A stretch of DNA of 64,000 bases, from positions 41,724,598 through 41,788,597 of the forward strand of contig CM043962.1 of assembly GCA_014529385.2 (NCBI GenBank), written 5' to 3'. The position numbers and the translations under genes were made by a program. The notes under the pieces were generated by a model, which ran no database searches, was not told the DNA's origin, and worked only from the letters and a program-made list of their open reading frames with translations. The stretch's first letter is position 1. Each line of letters starts with the position of its first letter. Below are positions 25,008 to 34,896 of the stretch, piece by piece. The stretch is from Adiantum capillus-veneris. Its lineage: Eukaryota; Streptophyta; Polypodiopsida; Polypodiales; Pteridaceae.

Positions 25008-26477
25008 TTGTCTAAACCAGGAGAAGAACCTAGACCTACTTACATTGCAAATGACCTAACAGAAGAAGAAGAAAAGCTTTTGCTGAGCTTGTTAAAGGAA
25101 TACTGGGATATCTTCGCTTGGTCTTACAAGGATCTCAAGGGTGTTGATCTAGAAATCTATCATCAACATACTATACCCATGAGAGATGATGCAAAACTAA
25201 TAGACAGAGACCATACACTTATAACGAAACATTTGCCAGGAAGATCAAAGAAGAGATTGAAAAGCTAAAGGAAGTTGAATTCATTTACGAAATTGAACAC
25301 ACAGATTGGGTGTCTCCAATTGTGGTAGTACCTAAGAAGAATGGGAAATTACAAGTGTGTGTTAATCTCAAAAAGGTGAATGTAGCTACCATTAGAGACA
25401 ACTTTCCTCTTCCGATAACTGAGCATGTTTTAGAACGAGTGGCAGGAAAACAAGCTTACAGCTTCTTAGATGGCTTTTCAAAATACAATCAACTTTTGGT
25501 TGACCCAAAAGATCAGCATAAAACTGCTTTTGCAACAAAATGGGGTATATTTGCCTATTGGGTTATGCCGTTTGGGTTAACTAATGCTACAGCCACATTT
25601 CGGAGGTTGAAGAGCCATGCTTTCAAAGAGTATCTTTGGAAATTCTTAGAAGTATACATGGATGATCTATGCGTACATTCGTCAATCCGGGCTGATCATT
25701 TTGAACACCTCAAAAAGGTATTCGAGAAATGTAGACTTTATAGGATTTGCTTAAATCCTAAAAAGTGCACATTCATGGGAAGACGAGGGAAAATTCTTGG
25801 ACATATAGTGTCTAAAAATGGCATAGCTACTGATATTGAGAAGATTCATGTCATTGCTGATTTGCCTAGACCAACATCAGTCAAGGGGGTACAAGCCTTC
25901 ATGGGACATTGTGGATATTACCGATTGTTCATCTACATGTATGCTATAATTGCAAAACCCATGTATAGCTTGATTGAGCACTTTGAATGGACCAAGGCAT
26001 GTGAAGAATCCTTCATGAATCTTAATCAAGCTCTCACCTCATCTCAAATATTGAAAGCACCAGATTGGGATAAGGTATTCCACGTACATGTAGATGCTTC
26101 AAACTTTGCTATTGGTTGTATACTAGCCCAACCAAGAGATGGAAAAATTGACTTTCCTATTTCTTATTCTAGCCGACAATTGAAGATGGCAAAAAAGAAT
26201 TAACCACCACCGAAAGAGAAGGACTAGGAATGATCTATGCCGTTAAAAGTATAGATAGTACCTATTAGCCAACAAGTTTGAGTTCTTTGTGGACCACCAA
26301 GGTTTGTTATATTTGGTCAACAAGCCATGCAGCACAGGGAGAATAGTGAGATGGTTCATCATTCTTCTCAAATTTGATTTCACTGTGGTTGTAAAAAAAG
26401 GCACTACACATCAACGAGCGGATCATTTGTCAAGGATTGTTTCATAGGAATTACCTAAAGGGGTAGACGATGATTTA
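25008..26477 (+). pseudogene. Element A reverse transcriptase and RNase H
   Basis: The RT runs from 'LLKEYWDIFAWSYKDLKGV' (25090) through 'SPIVVVPKKNGKLQVCVNL', 'AYSFLDGFSKYNQ', 'YWVMPFGLTNATATF' to the catalytic 'YMDDLCVHS' (25654-25680) and thumb 'GHIVSKNGI'. A frameshift lies between 25265 and 25310. RNase H follows with 'FHVHVDASNFAIGCILAQP' and 'ISYSSRQL', then 'FFVDHQGLLYLVNK', with shifts near 26195 and 26255. The enzyme pair copies RNA to DNA and removes the RNA. YMDD is intact, but stops and shifts rule out a working protein. There is no second RNase H, unlike element B. Confidence 0.88.
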
Positions 26478-27225
26478 CCAGATGCCTATTTGTTCTCCAT
26501 GGAAATGATACCTAGATGGTCAGAAAACATTGTGTCATTGATGATAATAGCTCAAGTGTATTCACAAATACCACTTTATATCACAATTGATTTAATCGAG
26601 CAATTGGCTATGTATCAATTACTAGCTGGAAGGCTATATTAAAGAAATCGAGACGGGATATTTCTTTTATACATTAACCCTGAAGAAAAAGAACAATACC
26701 TAAGTCAAGCACATGTTACCATAGTAGGACTTCACTTTGCAGAAGACCAAACTATGCAACGAATCTTGAGACTCATAGTATTTTGGCTGACTATGAGGAG
26801 AGATGTTAGATCTTTTGTAAAAGATTTCCCTCAATGTTAAAAACAACCACCCATTCCTCATGTAACATTGTTTCAAATGTCACTTGTTCCTAAGTGGAGT
26901 AATTATCTGGTTACTTACTTATCGAGGCGAACATTTCCTGAGGATATGAGTAAACGCCATCAAAGAGCAATTGAAACTAAAGCAAGAGACTATGCTCTTA
27001 TTGGGAACCAGTTGTATCGGAGAGGTAAAGATTAACATTTGCGTCTTTGTGCAAATGAAAACGAGTATATTCCGATTATAGAACAAGCACATGCTAGATT
27101 AGCTGGAGGTCACTTTTCTAGTGAGACCACCGCAAGAGCAATCTTGATGGCAGGCATATGGTGGCCAACACTTTTTGCAGATGCCAAAGAATATGTTCGA
27201 AGGTGTGATGCTTGTCAACGAGCAA
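26478..27225 (+). pseudogene. Element A duplicated linker plus HHCC zinc-binding region of integrase
   Basis: Two copies of a ~120-residue module follow RNase H. Copy 1 (26478-26843) runs from 'PDAYLFSMEMIPRWSENIV' to 'QAHVTIVGLHFAEDQ' and 'FPQC', with the first Cys of the CxxC pair replaced by Phe. Copy 2 (26856-27225) runs from 'PHVTLFQMSLVPKWSNYLV' to 'QAHARLAGGHFSSET' and 'RRCDACQRAK', with HHCC intact. The copies share the order LF-M--P-W---V, L--R--D-L, QAH---G-HF, W-T, and are the same length. A gypsy integrase normally has one such zinc domain. Three nonsense codons interrupt the region. Confidence 0.85.
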
Positions 27226-27470
27226 AAATGCCAACACGAGTAGACAGCATGCCCTTAAGACCAATGATGGGGGCTAGAGCCTTTGCAAAATGGGGTATAG
27301 ATTTTGTTGGATCGATACAGCCACCTGCTTATAGAACCCAAGCTCAATATATCATTGAAGATGTATCTCCAAGTGGAGCAGTAAAATTGTCCACCCTAGA
27401 TGGTGAACCAATGGCTAATTGGATTAGTGGATGTTATTTAAAGAAATACAATTTGCCACTAACCAATTAA
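27226..27470 (+). pseudogene. Element A integrase remnant with catalytic core deleted
   Basis: The start of the core, 'KWGIDFVGSIQPPAYRTQAQ', is followed at about 27352 directly by the C-terminal tail 'EDVSPSGAVKLSTLDGEP' and 'GCYLKKYNLPLTN'. The 150 or so residues that normally carry the second Asp and the Glu are missing, with the frame kept. Only the first acidic residue (in GIDFVG) remains. The tail has no chromodomain. The stop at 27468-27470 is in frame with the next ORF. Integrase activity is impossible from this copy; the deletion may predate or postdate insertion. Confidence 0.82.
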
Positions 27471-27721
27471 TTGCTAGAGAAAATACATGCACCCAAACAA
27501 AGGAAGATCAAGCGACAGCAGGTTATTGATGAATCCCAAGAGGAAGCTAGGCTTCAGGTACTCAAGCGGAAAGCTGCTCTAAAGAATCAACAGATACCGA
27601 TTCCCATCAACACTTTGGAAATAGATGATCGACAATGGGAATTACCTAAAGACGCAGTTTCAATAGATGACGACTGGTTAAATGGAATGGATCTGCGCAT
27701 CAAATTACAGCTCCACAATCA
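27471..27721 (+). pseudogene. Element A ORF after integrase, part 1 (before insertion C)
   Basis: Directly after the integrase stop, in the same frame, an open stretch encodes a charged segment ('RKIKRQQVIDESQEEARLQV', 'DDRQWELPKDAVSIDDDW'). It is cut by element C at 27722 and continues in register at 36524. No domain in this part; it precedes the second retropepsin-like domain. Confidence 0.7.
27718..27721. repeat. Target site duplication of element C (ATCA), left copy
   Basis: ATCA at 27718-27721 is repeated at 36520-36523 after the right LTR. If the final A of the LTR is counted as shared, the duplication is the usual 5 bp (AATCA). Removing C plus one copy restores the frame of the host ORF. 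Confidence 0.85.
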
Positions 27722-29344
27722 TGTCATAAAATCTAATATCTAACCAACCCAAATGATTTTCTCATATTAAATTGATCACTTAATGTGGGAGAATAAATGG
27801 GAACAAGTGTTAAGATATAGATATGTGCTTATAGATCTATCTCAACACGGGGCCAATAGTAAAGGGGCCCAAATGGGAGATGGTCTATCAAGAGCAAGAC
27901 TAACCAATGGAGCATAAGACCTTAGGGTTAGCTTCATTGAAGACCTCCAATAATGTGTGTAAAAGTCCTTTGACCTTAGGTAAGCTAGGGCTGAGCTTGA
28001 GGTGGGAACCCGGCCCAAGCTCGAGGTGCTTGACCTGCTTGAGGTGCTTGTCGTGCTTGAGGTGTTTGTCCTGCTTGAGGTGCTTGATTAAGGTGCTTGA
28101 GGTGCTTGACTTAGTCCATGCTTGAGGTGCTTGACTTGCTACATGATTAAGGTGCTTGAGGTGCCTTGAGATGCTTGCCTGAGATGCTTGTGGGAACACC
28201 CCCTAGTCCAAGTGCTTTGTCATGCTTGATGACTAAGGTGCTTGAGCTCCTAAACTCAAAATCATCCTTACAAGAGGGGGGGCGAGCCCTTTTCCTAGGG
28301 ATTAGAGAGAGAACACACACTCACACTCACAAGGGAAGCCCCAGCTTGAAGAGGCAGCAAGGACACATGTCAGGTCCCTACCCATGTTACCTTCATGTGT
28401 TGCTTGAAGCCTATTGGCTAGGCTTCAAAGGGGTCCAATGATAAATTACTTGAATTATCTAATTGTTTTTGCATTTATCAAGTCCTCTCTCTCAAAGGGG
28501 AAAGGGGGACACTTGTCCCAAGGCTACCCATGTTGCTTGTAATGGCTCCTGCTTGTGATTGGCTAGGCCTGGAGGGGTCCAATGAGCTTCAAGCATGAGC
28601 TACAAGGGGGGGTCGACCCAAGCAAGCTAGGGGAGTGCTTAGGGGGTATACTCACCCACACACACTCACGAGCACTCTCATTGTGTGCTATGAAAAGTGC
28701 AAGAGCTCCCTCTCCAAGCAAGTAGAGGTTGAGAGCCTACACCAACACTCTTGGCTATGGAGTGCAAATCCAACCAAGAGCCATGCTTCAATGCTTAAGC
28801 TTGCCATCTCCTTCTTCTTCATTACTATGCTATTATGTATGCTAGCAACAAGAGTATGATAAGTGAGGAACTAATTCTTTCTCCTACGAAATGTTTCTTC
28901 TTCCTCTTCCCTACCCTCATTCCCTGCTAGCTCTCTCCACCTTCGAAGGTGTTTGAGGTCTTGGGACTGAGGCTTGGGATAGTTAAAGCTTTCTTCAAGT
29001 TTATGTTATGTTTGTGATGCATGAAGCCTTCCATCTTCATGGCATCACCTAGGTCACAAGGAACACAAAGACTGTATTGTAACAAGTCTCTCTTTATGGG
29101 AGAAATCATAATACAAATGCCTATTGGAGGGGGGACCGGCTCCACATAAATCCGGTCCTCAACTATTGTCATGTTCTCTAAACTCTCTCTCTTGCAAAAG
29201 TATTGTCTATGCCAAGTTAACTAATTGCTATGATTATGTTGCTATCTTCAATTATGTCTACCCGCTATGCTCACAAAATCATTTCTTGAAAGTATTCTCA
29301 TTAAATTCCGCTATTCTCAAATTGAATAGGCAAATTCCATTACA
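27722..29344 (+). repeat. 5' LTR of element C
   Basis: 1623 bp, starting TGTCATAAAATCTAATATC and ending CAAATTCCATTACA. It contains a minisatellite of CTTGAGGTGCTTG-type units at about 28008-28185. Small open frames inside (for example 27900-28199 on the minus strand) recur in the other LTR at the same position and reflect the minisatellite, not a gene. Confidence 0.95.
28008..28185. repeat. LTR minisatellite (GCTTGAGGTGCTTG units), left copy
   Basis: About nine degenerate copies of a unit of roughly 18 bp built on CTTGAGGTGCTTG(A/T)C. The same array is at 35183-35360 in the right LTR and, rearranged, at 3115-3235 in element D. Confidence 0.85.
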
Positions 29345-29345
29345 T

Positions 29346-29358
29346 TGGTATCAGAGCA
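29346..29358 (+). other. Primer binding site of element C (initiator Met tRNA)
   Basis: TTGGTATCAGAGC starts one base after the LTR's CA. TGGTATCAGAGC is complementary to the 3' end of plant initiator methionine tRNA. Confidence 0.9.
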
Positions 29359-29758
29359 TTTGGTTTCTCTTTTCTTGCTTAAGAAGAGAGGTCCTTAAGT
29401 AGCCTATAAATGGTTGATGTTGTTAATTATAATAGAGTAAGTGAAACTGGGATCTAATATCGGTTTTGTTAAGCCCACTATGTGGGGGATGGTGCACACC
29501 TCGGGAGCTTTGGACTTAATAATGGAGTCTTTTTAGACTTGCCTACGGCTTTACCATTATTGAGCCATAAGAAGTCCGAAAGGAGCTAGCCCTTGGCAAC
29601 TCTGCTATGTTAGACCTACTCCTCTACTCTCTATAATTAACCACTTTGAGCCATGGGTGTAGATACTTAAGAGCCAATTTTCAAAGGCTAAGAGGAGTGG
29701 CAACTAAGGTTTTGTATTGCCAAAGCATACACTAAGTATAAACATAAATTTTGTTAAC
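29359..29758 (+). other. 5' leader of element C
   Basis: About 400 bp between primer site and the gag ATG, without a credible ORF. It should hold the packaging signal, but nothing specific is visible. Confidence 0.6.
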
Positions 29759-32700
29759 ATGGCTGACAATAATCAAGAGAGTAGAATGAACATTGATAGC
29801 TTTGATTTTGCACATGAAGGTGCTAATGATGATGCTCCCATGTTTGTGAATTATCTCGTCACTAGGTTGCAACAAGCTATGGGCAACCCTGTTTTGCAAG
29901 CCGAAGTTACTCAACAACTTCGTGCTTATGGAATTTCCCTTCCTCTCCCAGAGGAGAGAGAGCTTAGGAGGCCTCTTGAAGAGACCCCCAAAAGAAGACT
30001 CTCTCCCATTCGAGAGGAGGAATCCAAAGAGAAAGAAAGCAATGAAAGTCTAAGTTCTTCTGAAGAGGTGGCTCCACGAAGACGGCGGTCTAGACGATCG
30101 CCTACTCCTCCCAAGAGGAAAAGAGCAACCTATAGTCCTTCTCCTCATCACTCTGAAAGGCAAGAGAGGAAACAAAGGAAGAAAAGGGCTAGGAAGAGGT
30201 CACCCTCTTCTCCTTCTTCTTCACCTTCCTCCTCTTCCGATGAAAGTTATGGCTATTCTCCTAGAGAATACAAGAGGGGAGGACATCGCAAATCATTTCC
30301 TGCATGGCGAAGGTCACAAAAGCTAAAGAAGTTCAAGGAGGGAGGAAAGAATATCTCTTTTCTCACCTATGATGGCACCTTTGGTGCTACCGACAAAGTG
30401 TTGGCCTTCATCCAGCAATTTGATGCGGCCTTTGGGGACGAGGGCTTCACAGAGTCCTCCAAGCTACGCCATGTAGCTATGCACTTCCAAAAATCAGCTC
30501 GTCAATGGTGGGTTAGCCTTCGTGGCAATGGAGAAGCCCCAAAGACATGGAAAACTCTACGAGTTTCCATCATGAAGCAATTTCTTCCAAGCGATACTAA
30601 AGGTAAAGTTCTTACCGAATGGTGCGGCTTGAAGCTTCTCTCTCATGATTCTATCAACAAGTATGTAGACAAGTTTTGGGATTTACATCTCAAAGCTACT
30701 GTCTTTCAAAAGATAGACTTTGCCGAGCAAAGACAACAATTCCGTGCGGGATTATCTGAAGAGATGGCCGAATACATCAACTCTCAACAGCCCGGTACTA
30801 TTACCAAAGTAATCCACCACACCATGGTTGCTTCACGTATCAATTTCCACCGAGGGGCTAGACGTAATGTCAAGCCCATGAAAAACAAAGATAAAAATGA
30901 TGCAAAGGGGAAATCCAATGCTCAAAATAATTCCCAAGGCACTTCCAACAACAACAACAATCGGTCCAAGGAGAAGGGAGTTTACAAAGGTAAAAACAAA
31001 CTCTCTCCTGAAGAGCTTGAAGCTTTTCACAAGGACCATAAGTGTTTCAAGTGTGGGGAGCAAGGACATGGCTATCGTTCTTGCCCCAAGAAGAATACTC
31101 GCAATGAGACTCCTAGGGCTTCCACCATCGAAGCTCCAAAAGAGGATGCTCATTGCAAAGGATCCTCACTCTCCTATGCTTGGGGAAAGGTAAGAGAGCA
31201 TGATGCCTTCATCTTGTTTGACCCTGGCTCTACTCTCAACTTCATATCAATAGAGTTGGCCACCAAGTTGGGCATTCAAGCCTTTGAGATGGGAGATATA
31301 GTAACAGCCGATGCAGCTTTCAAGGGACAAAAAGCCTCCGTTACTCCCTTGATTGGGAAGTTGAGGCTTCATGTCCAAAGCTATGTCGACAAAGAAGACT
31401 TCTTCATCTCTCCTCTCCAACATCAGGATGTTATCCTAGGGGCACCATGGTTTGATCGCATGGCTGCCAACATGAAGTTCCCTGAAAGGAGAATTTACTT
31501 CACCTACAGGGGAAAGAACATGTATATAGATGCTAGTGAGCGTGGTCGCACTATTCCACTTGTAAATCCTCTTTCTTTTGATAAATCAATGAAGAGCTCA
31601 GTTTCTGCGTACATGATTTATGTCAAAGAGTCTCTAAAAGCTAATAATGTTTCATCAAATGAAAATGATAGGAATCAAGAAGAGTTAGACTTGTCTACTT
31701 TTCTAAAAGGATTCCAAGATGTGTTCATCGATGATATCCCTATGGACCTACCTCCAAAACGAGGGGATGATGACCATCGTATTGAGCTCCTTCCAAGAAG
31801 CTCACCGCCTAACAAACCTCCTTATCGAGTCTCACAAGCTCAACAAGAGGAGATTATGAGGCAAGTACAGGAATTGGTAGACAAAGGGATGGTGAGGCCT
31901 AGTTCCTCTCCCTTTTGTTCTCCAGTCCTTTTAGTGCAAAAGAAAGATAGTACATACCGTATGTGTGTGGACTATCGACTACTAAACCATATCACTATCA
32001 AAAACAGATTTCCCGTGCCTCAGGTAGAAGATCTGTTTGATAAGCTACAAGGCTCTACCTACTTCAGTAGGATTGACCTTAAGAGTGGCTATCATCAAAT
32101 AAGGATAGTGGATGAAGATATCCTAAAGACCGCGTTTCGCACAACATTTGGTCTTTATGAATATCTAGTCATGCCTTTTGGCTTGACTAATGCACCAGCT
32201 ACTTTCAATCGTCTCATGGAGAAAATTTTTAGACCATATCATAAATTCACTGGAGTGTTCTTTGATGATATCATCATCTACTCCAAGTCTTTGGAGGAAC
32301 ATAAGCAACATCTCCAAGTGATTTTTCAAGCCTTGAGGGAGAACAAACTTTTTCTCAACCAAAAGAAAAGTGAATTCTTCCTTCAAGAGATTCAATATCT
32401 AGGTCATATTATCTCTCAAGATGGTATTCGTATGGATCCATCAAAGTTAGAGGTAATAAAATCATGGCCTAACCCAAGGAATCTACATGAGCTAAGAAGC
32501 TTTATTGGTATGTGTGCATACTATAGACGCTTCATAGCAAAATTCTCTCAAGTAGCAGGACCACTACACGACTTAACAAAGAAGAACGTTAAGTTTGTAT
32601 GGATTGCTAAGGAGCAAAATTCTTTTGAAAAACTCAAAGAGAAGCTTACTTCCCAACCAGTCCTCGTGCTTTCGGATCTCTCAAAACCATTTGAGGTCCA

Positions 32701-33901
32701 ATGTGATGCTTGTGGTGATTGCCTTGGAGCGGTTTTGCTTCAAGAAGGGCATGCCATAGCATATGAGAGCCGAAGGCTCAATAGTGATGAACGAGTCTTG
32801 GGCATTTATGAGAAAGAGCTTTTAGCTGTTCTACATGCCCTAGACACATGGAAGCACTACCTATTGGGGACTCCATTTATCCTACGAACCGACCACCAAA
32901 GTCTCAAGTATTTCATGACGCAAACCAAGCTTTCCGACAAACAAATGAGGTGGACAAATTTTCTTTCGCAATTTAATTTCCATATTGCTCACATAGCTGG
33001 TAAGCACAATCAAGTTGCCGATGCACTTTCACGACGACCAAAAGTTAATGCGGTGTCTATAGCTACTCACAATGATCTATCCTCTATGATAGATGAGTAT
33101 GCTACTGACCCTGACTTTAGAGACATAATGTCATCCCTTGCTTTGGGGAAGAAAGAGGAACCATTCACCTTGCAGGATGGTTATCTTCTCCACGGCAATA
33201 GGCTATGTGTTACCCATTCCCTTCGTGAGAAGGTTATGTATGAATCCCATGCTCCTCCATATGCAGGGCATAGAGGTATTCAACCTACTCTCCGAGGAGT
33301 AGAGACATATCTCTATTGGCCTACCATGAAAGTGGACATACAAGAGTATGTTTCAAAATGTGTAGTATGCCAAAAGACCAAGTATGATAGAGGGAAGCAA
33401 CCTGGATTACTCCAGCCATTGCCTATTCCAAATTCACCATGGGAGAGTATATCCATGGATTTCATCTTTGGATTACCCAAGTCTATCCATGGGAATACAG
33501 GAATATGGACAATAGTCGACAGGTTTAGCAAACAAGCACATTTTATTTCTGTCAAAAAGACTATTAAGGCACATCAAATGGCAACTCTCTTCATATCTCA
33601 GATTTTCAAGCACCATGGATTACCCACATCCATCGTGTCAGATAGAGATCCTAGAATGACCAGTAATTTCTGGAAAGGTCTCTTTGAAAATCTAGGAACA
33701 AGATTGAATTTCTCTTCGGCCTATCACCCACAAACGGAAGGCCAAAGTGAGATAGCCAATCTTCCGATACTCGATCTACTCAAGACTTATGTTACCAAAG
33801 TAGATCAACGCTCACAATGGAAAAAGTATTTACCTCTAGTAGAGTATGCCTACAATAATATTGTACATACTTCTACGGGGAAAGCACCTTTCGGATCATA
33901 G
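29759..33901 (+). CDS. Element C gag-pol polyprotein (gag, CCHC, protease, RT, RNase H, integrase core)
   Basis: One frame of 1380 codons from the ATG at 29759 (MADNNQES) to TAG at 33899. The N-terminal third is gag: a charged Ser/Arg-rich region (residues ~70-190), then 'FIQQFDAAFGDEGFTESSKL' and 'SARQWWVSLRG'. One zinc knuckle 'CFKCGEQGHGYRSCP' lies near residue 428. The protease has 'FDPGSTLNFIS' (~485; DPGS instead of DSGS) and 'VILGAPWF' (~560). RT has 'RMCVDYRLLN', '[15 protein letters not shown]' and 'FFDDIIIYS' (~833; Phe at the usual Tyr/Leu places). RNase H begins at 'VQCDACGDCLGAVLL' (~980). Integrase has the HHCC from 'HAPPYAGH' (~1164), Asp in 'SMDFIFG', Asp in 'SDRDPRMT', Glu in 'TEGQSEIAN'. 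Gag and pol need no frameshift here. The stop lies after 'GKAPFGS'. Confidence 0.93.
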   Translation: MADNNQESRMNIDSFDFAHEGANDDAPMFVNYLVTRLQQAMGNPVLQAEVTQQLRAYGISLPLPEERELRRPLEETPKRRLSPIREEESKEKESNESLSSSEEVAPRRRRSRRSPTPPKRKRATYSPSPHHSERQERKQRKKRARKRSPSSPSSSPSSSSDESYGYSPREYKRGGHRKSFPAWRRSQKLKKFKEGGKNISFLTYDGTFGATDKVLAFIQQFDAAFGDEGFTESSKLRHVAMHFQKSARQWWVSLRGNGEAPKTWKTLRVSIMKQFLPSDTKGKVLTEWCGLKLLSHDSINKYVDKFWDLHLKATVFQKIDFAEQRQQFRAGLSEEMAEYINSQQPGTITKVIHHTMVASRINFHRGARRNVKPMKNKDKNDAKGKSNAQNNSQGTSNNNNNRSKEKGVYKGKNKLSPEELEAFHKDHKCFKCGEQGHGYRSCPKKNTRNETPRASTIEAPKEDAHCKGSSLSYAWGKVREHDAFILFDPGSTLNFISIELATKLGIQAFEMGDIVTADAAFKGQKASVTPLIGKLRLHVQSYVDKEDFFISPLQHQDVILGAPWFDRMAANMKFPERRIYFTYRGKNMYIDASERGRTIPLVNPLSFDKSMKSSVSAYMIYVKESLKANNVSSNENDRNQEELDLSTFLKGFQDVFIDDIPMDLPPKRGDDDHRIELLPRSSPPNKPPYRVSQAQQEEIMRQVQELVDKGMVRPSSSPFCSPVLLVQKKDSTYRMCVDYRLLNHITIKNRFPVPQVEDLFDKLQGSTYFSRIDLKSGYHQIRIVDEDILKTAFRTTFGLYEYLVMPFGLTNAPATFNRLMEKIFRPYHKFTGVFFDDIIIYSKSLEEHKQHLQVIFQALRENKLFLNQKKSEFFLQEIQYLGHIISQDGIRMDPSKLEVIKSWPNPRNLHELRSFIGMCAYYRRFIAKFSQVAGPLHDLTKKNVKFVWIAKEQNSFEKLKEKLTSQPVLVLSDLSKPFEVQCDACGDCLGAVLLQEGHAIAYESRRLNSDERVLGIYEKELLAVLHALDTWKHYLLGTPFILRTDHQSLKYFMTQTKLSDKQMRWTNFLSQFNFHIAHIAGKHNQVADALSRRPKVNAVSIATHNDLSSMIDEYATDPDFRDIMSSLALGKKEEPFTLQDGYLLHGNRLCVTHSLREKVMYESHAPPYAGHRGIQPTLRGVETYLYWPTMKVDIQEYVSKCVVCQKTKYDRGKQPGLLQPLPIPNSPWESISMDFIFGLPKSIHGNTGIWTIVDRFSKQAHFISVKKTIKAHQMATLFISQIFKHHGLPTSIVSDRDPRMTSNFWKGLFENLGTRLNFSSAYHPQTEGQSEIANLPILDLLKTYVTKVDQRSQWKKYLPLVEYAYNNIVHTSTGKAPFGS

Positions 33902-34536
33902 AGGGAAGACCTAAAAGTCCCTTGCTACTCAAAGTACATGGGAAGATCTTCGCCGCCGATGAGTATAGCCGTGACCTACAAGAATCTTTTCAAAAGATTA
34001 GGGAGGCTATAGCCATCTCTCAACAAAGGCAAAAAGCTGCTGCTGATAAGCACAGAAGAGCCTTAAGGTTCAAAGAAAATGATTGGGTCTTACTCAAGCT
34101 TCCTAAGGCTCGATTAAGACAAACGACGGGCAAAAATCCTACGGGCCATCAAAAGTATTATGCTAAACTAGCAAAAAGATACTATGGTCCTTTCCAAATC
34201 ATGAAGCCCATTAATGAGACGGCTTATCAACTCAAGTTGCCCAACCATTGGCTTATACACAATGCCTTTCAGGTAAGCCTACTTAAGCCCTACAAAGGAG
34301 AGCCACCAACTGAACCAATTATTGAAGACCCTCCCGAAGTTGAAGACCAAGAAGAGGTGCTACAACCCAAAGCTGTCCTTCGGCATGAAGACAAGGTACT
34401 ACGACATGGTAAGATAATCCGACAGTATCTTATTAAGTTCAAAAATTATCCTTTTGAAGCTGCTAAATGGATGCAAGGAGTACAACTTAAGGATAGTATG
34501 AACCTTGTCAATGCTTACAATGCTACATTAGAGTAA
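33889..34536 (+). CDS. Element C integrase C-terminal tail and chromodomain, shifted frame
   Basis: The open frame overlaps the end of the gag-pol frame and continues it after a one-base shift ('IIEGRPKSPLLLK' onward). It contains 'HRRALRFKENDWVLLKLPKA', 'YYGPFQIMKPINE' and 'NAFQVSLLKPYKG' of the integrase tail, then the chromodomain-like end 'EEVLQPKAVLRHEDKVLRHG' and 'YLIKFKNYPFEAAKW'. Chromodomains of chromoviruses bind histone marks and steer integration. There is no good ATG of its own at the start, so translation would need a shift at about 33889 or a separate start. Element D has the shift at the same place, so it is not a private mutation of C. Confidence 0.85.
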   Translation, partial: FRIIEGRPKSPLLLKVHGKIFAADEYSRDLQESFQKIREAIAISQQRQKAAADKHRRALRFKENDWVLLKLPKARLRQTTGKNPTGHQKYYAKLAKRYYGPFQIMKPINETAYQLKLPNHWLIHNAFQVSLLKPYKGEPPTEPIIEDPPEVEDQEEVLQPKAVLRHEDKVLRHGKIIRQYLIKFKNYPFEAAKWMQGVQLKDSMNLVNAYNATLE

Positions 34537-34896
34537 GAAAATGTACAAATTTCTTTTAAATGACTCATGTTTTTGTCTTATAAGACTAGTACTCTTTTTA
34601 ATTGTGCACAAATTTAACTAGTATGAATGCTTAGAATCATGTTTGTGATGACGACGTCTCTCAAACACCAAGTAGAATTTGTCACTCTACTTTGGAAGAA
34701 TGAAATAGACTAAAGAGAAGACATGCTTGCGGCAGCTATGTCTCCCAAGCACCAAATGGATTAGTCATCCATCTTGGAAAGATGTCGTAGGGTAAAAAAC
34801 GGATCCTCTACCCGCTAAGTACGATTGACTAATGACTAATGCTTTATCTCTTCTACCTCATAGTCAAGGATGACTATGATTTCAAGAGAGAGGTAA
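34537..34896 (+). other. 3' noncoding region and polypurine tract of element C
   Basis: About 360 bp from the chromodomain stop to the LTR. Two partly similar stretches (around 34650-34690 and 34730-34770, each with CTC(T/C)CAA(A/G)CACCAA) are visible. The tract CAAGAGAGAGGTAA (34883-34896) directly precedes the 3' LTR. Confidence 0.75.

Noticed and set aside
28008-28185. CRISPR-like array (short repeats with short gaps)
   Set aside because: Degenerate contiguous units without unique spacers, inside an LTR of a plant retrotransposon.
27900-28199. Minus-strand ORF 'MFPQASQASISRHLKHLNHV' and its twin at 35075-35374, plus frames 28635-28859/35810-36034
   Set aside because: Identical positions in the two LTRs of element C; they come from the minisatellite and adjacent LTR sequence, with no ORF conserved in the D LTR.
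30833-31153. Antisense ORFs within the C gag-pol frame (also 32165-32395, 33313-33555)
   Set aside because: Shadows of the long sense frame.
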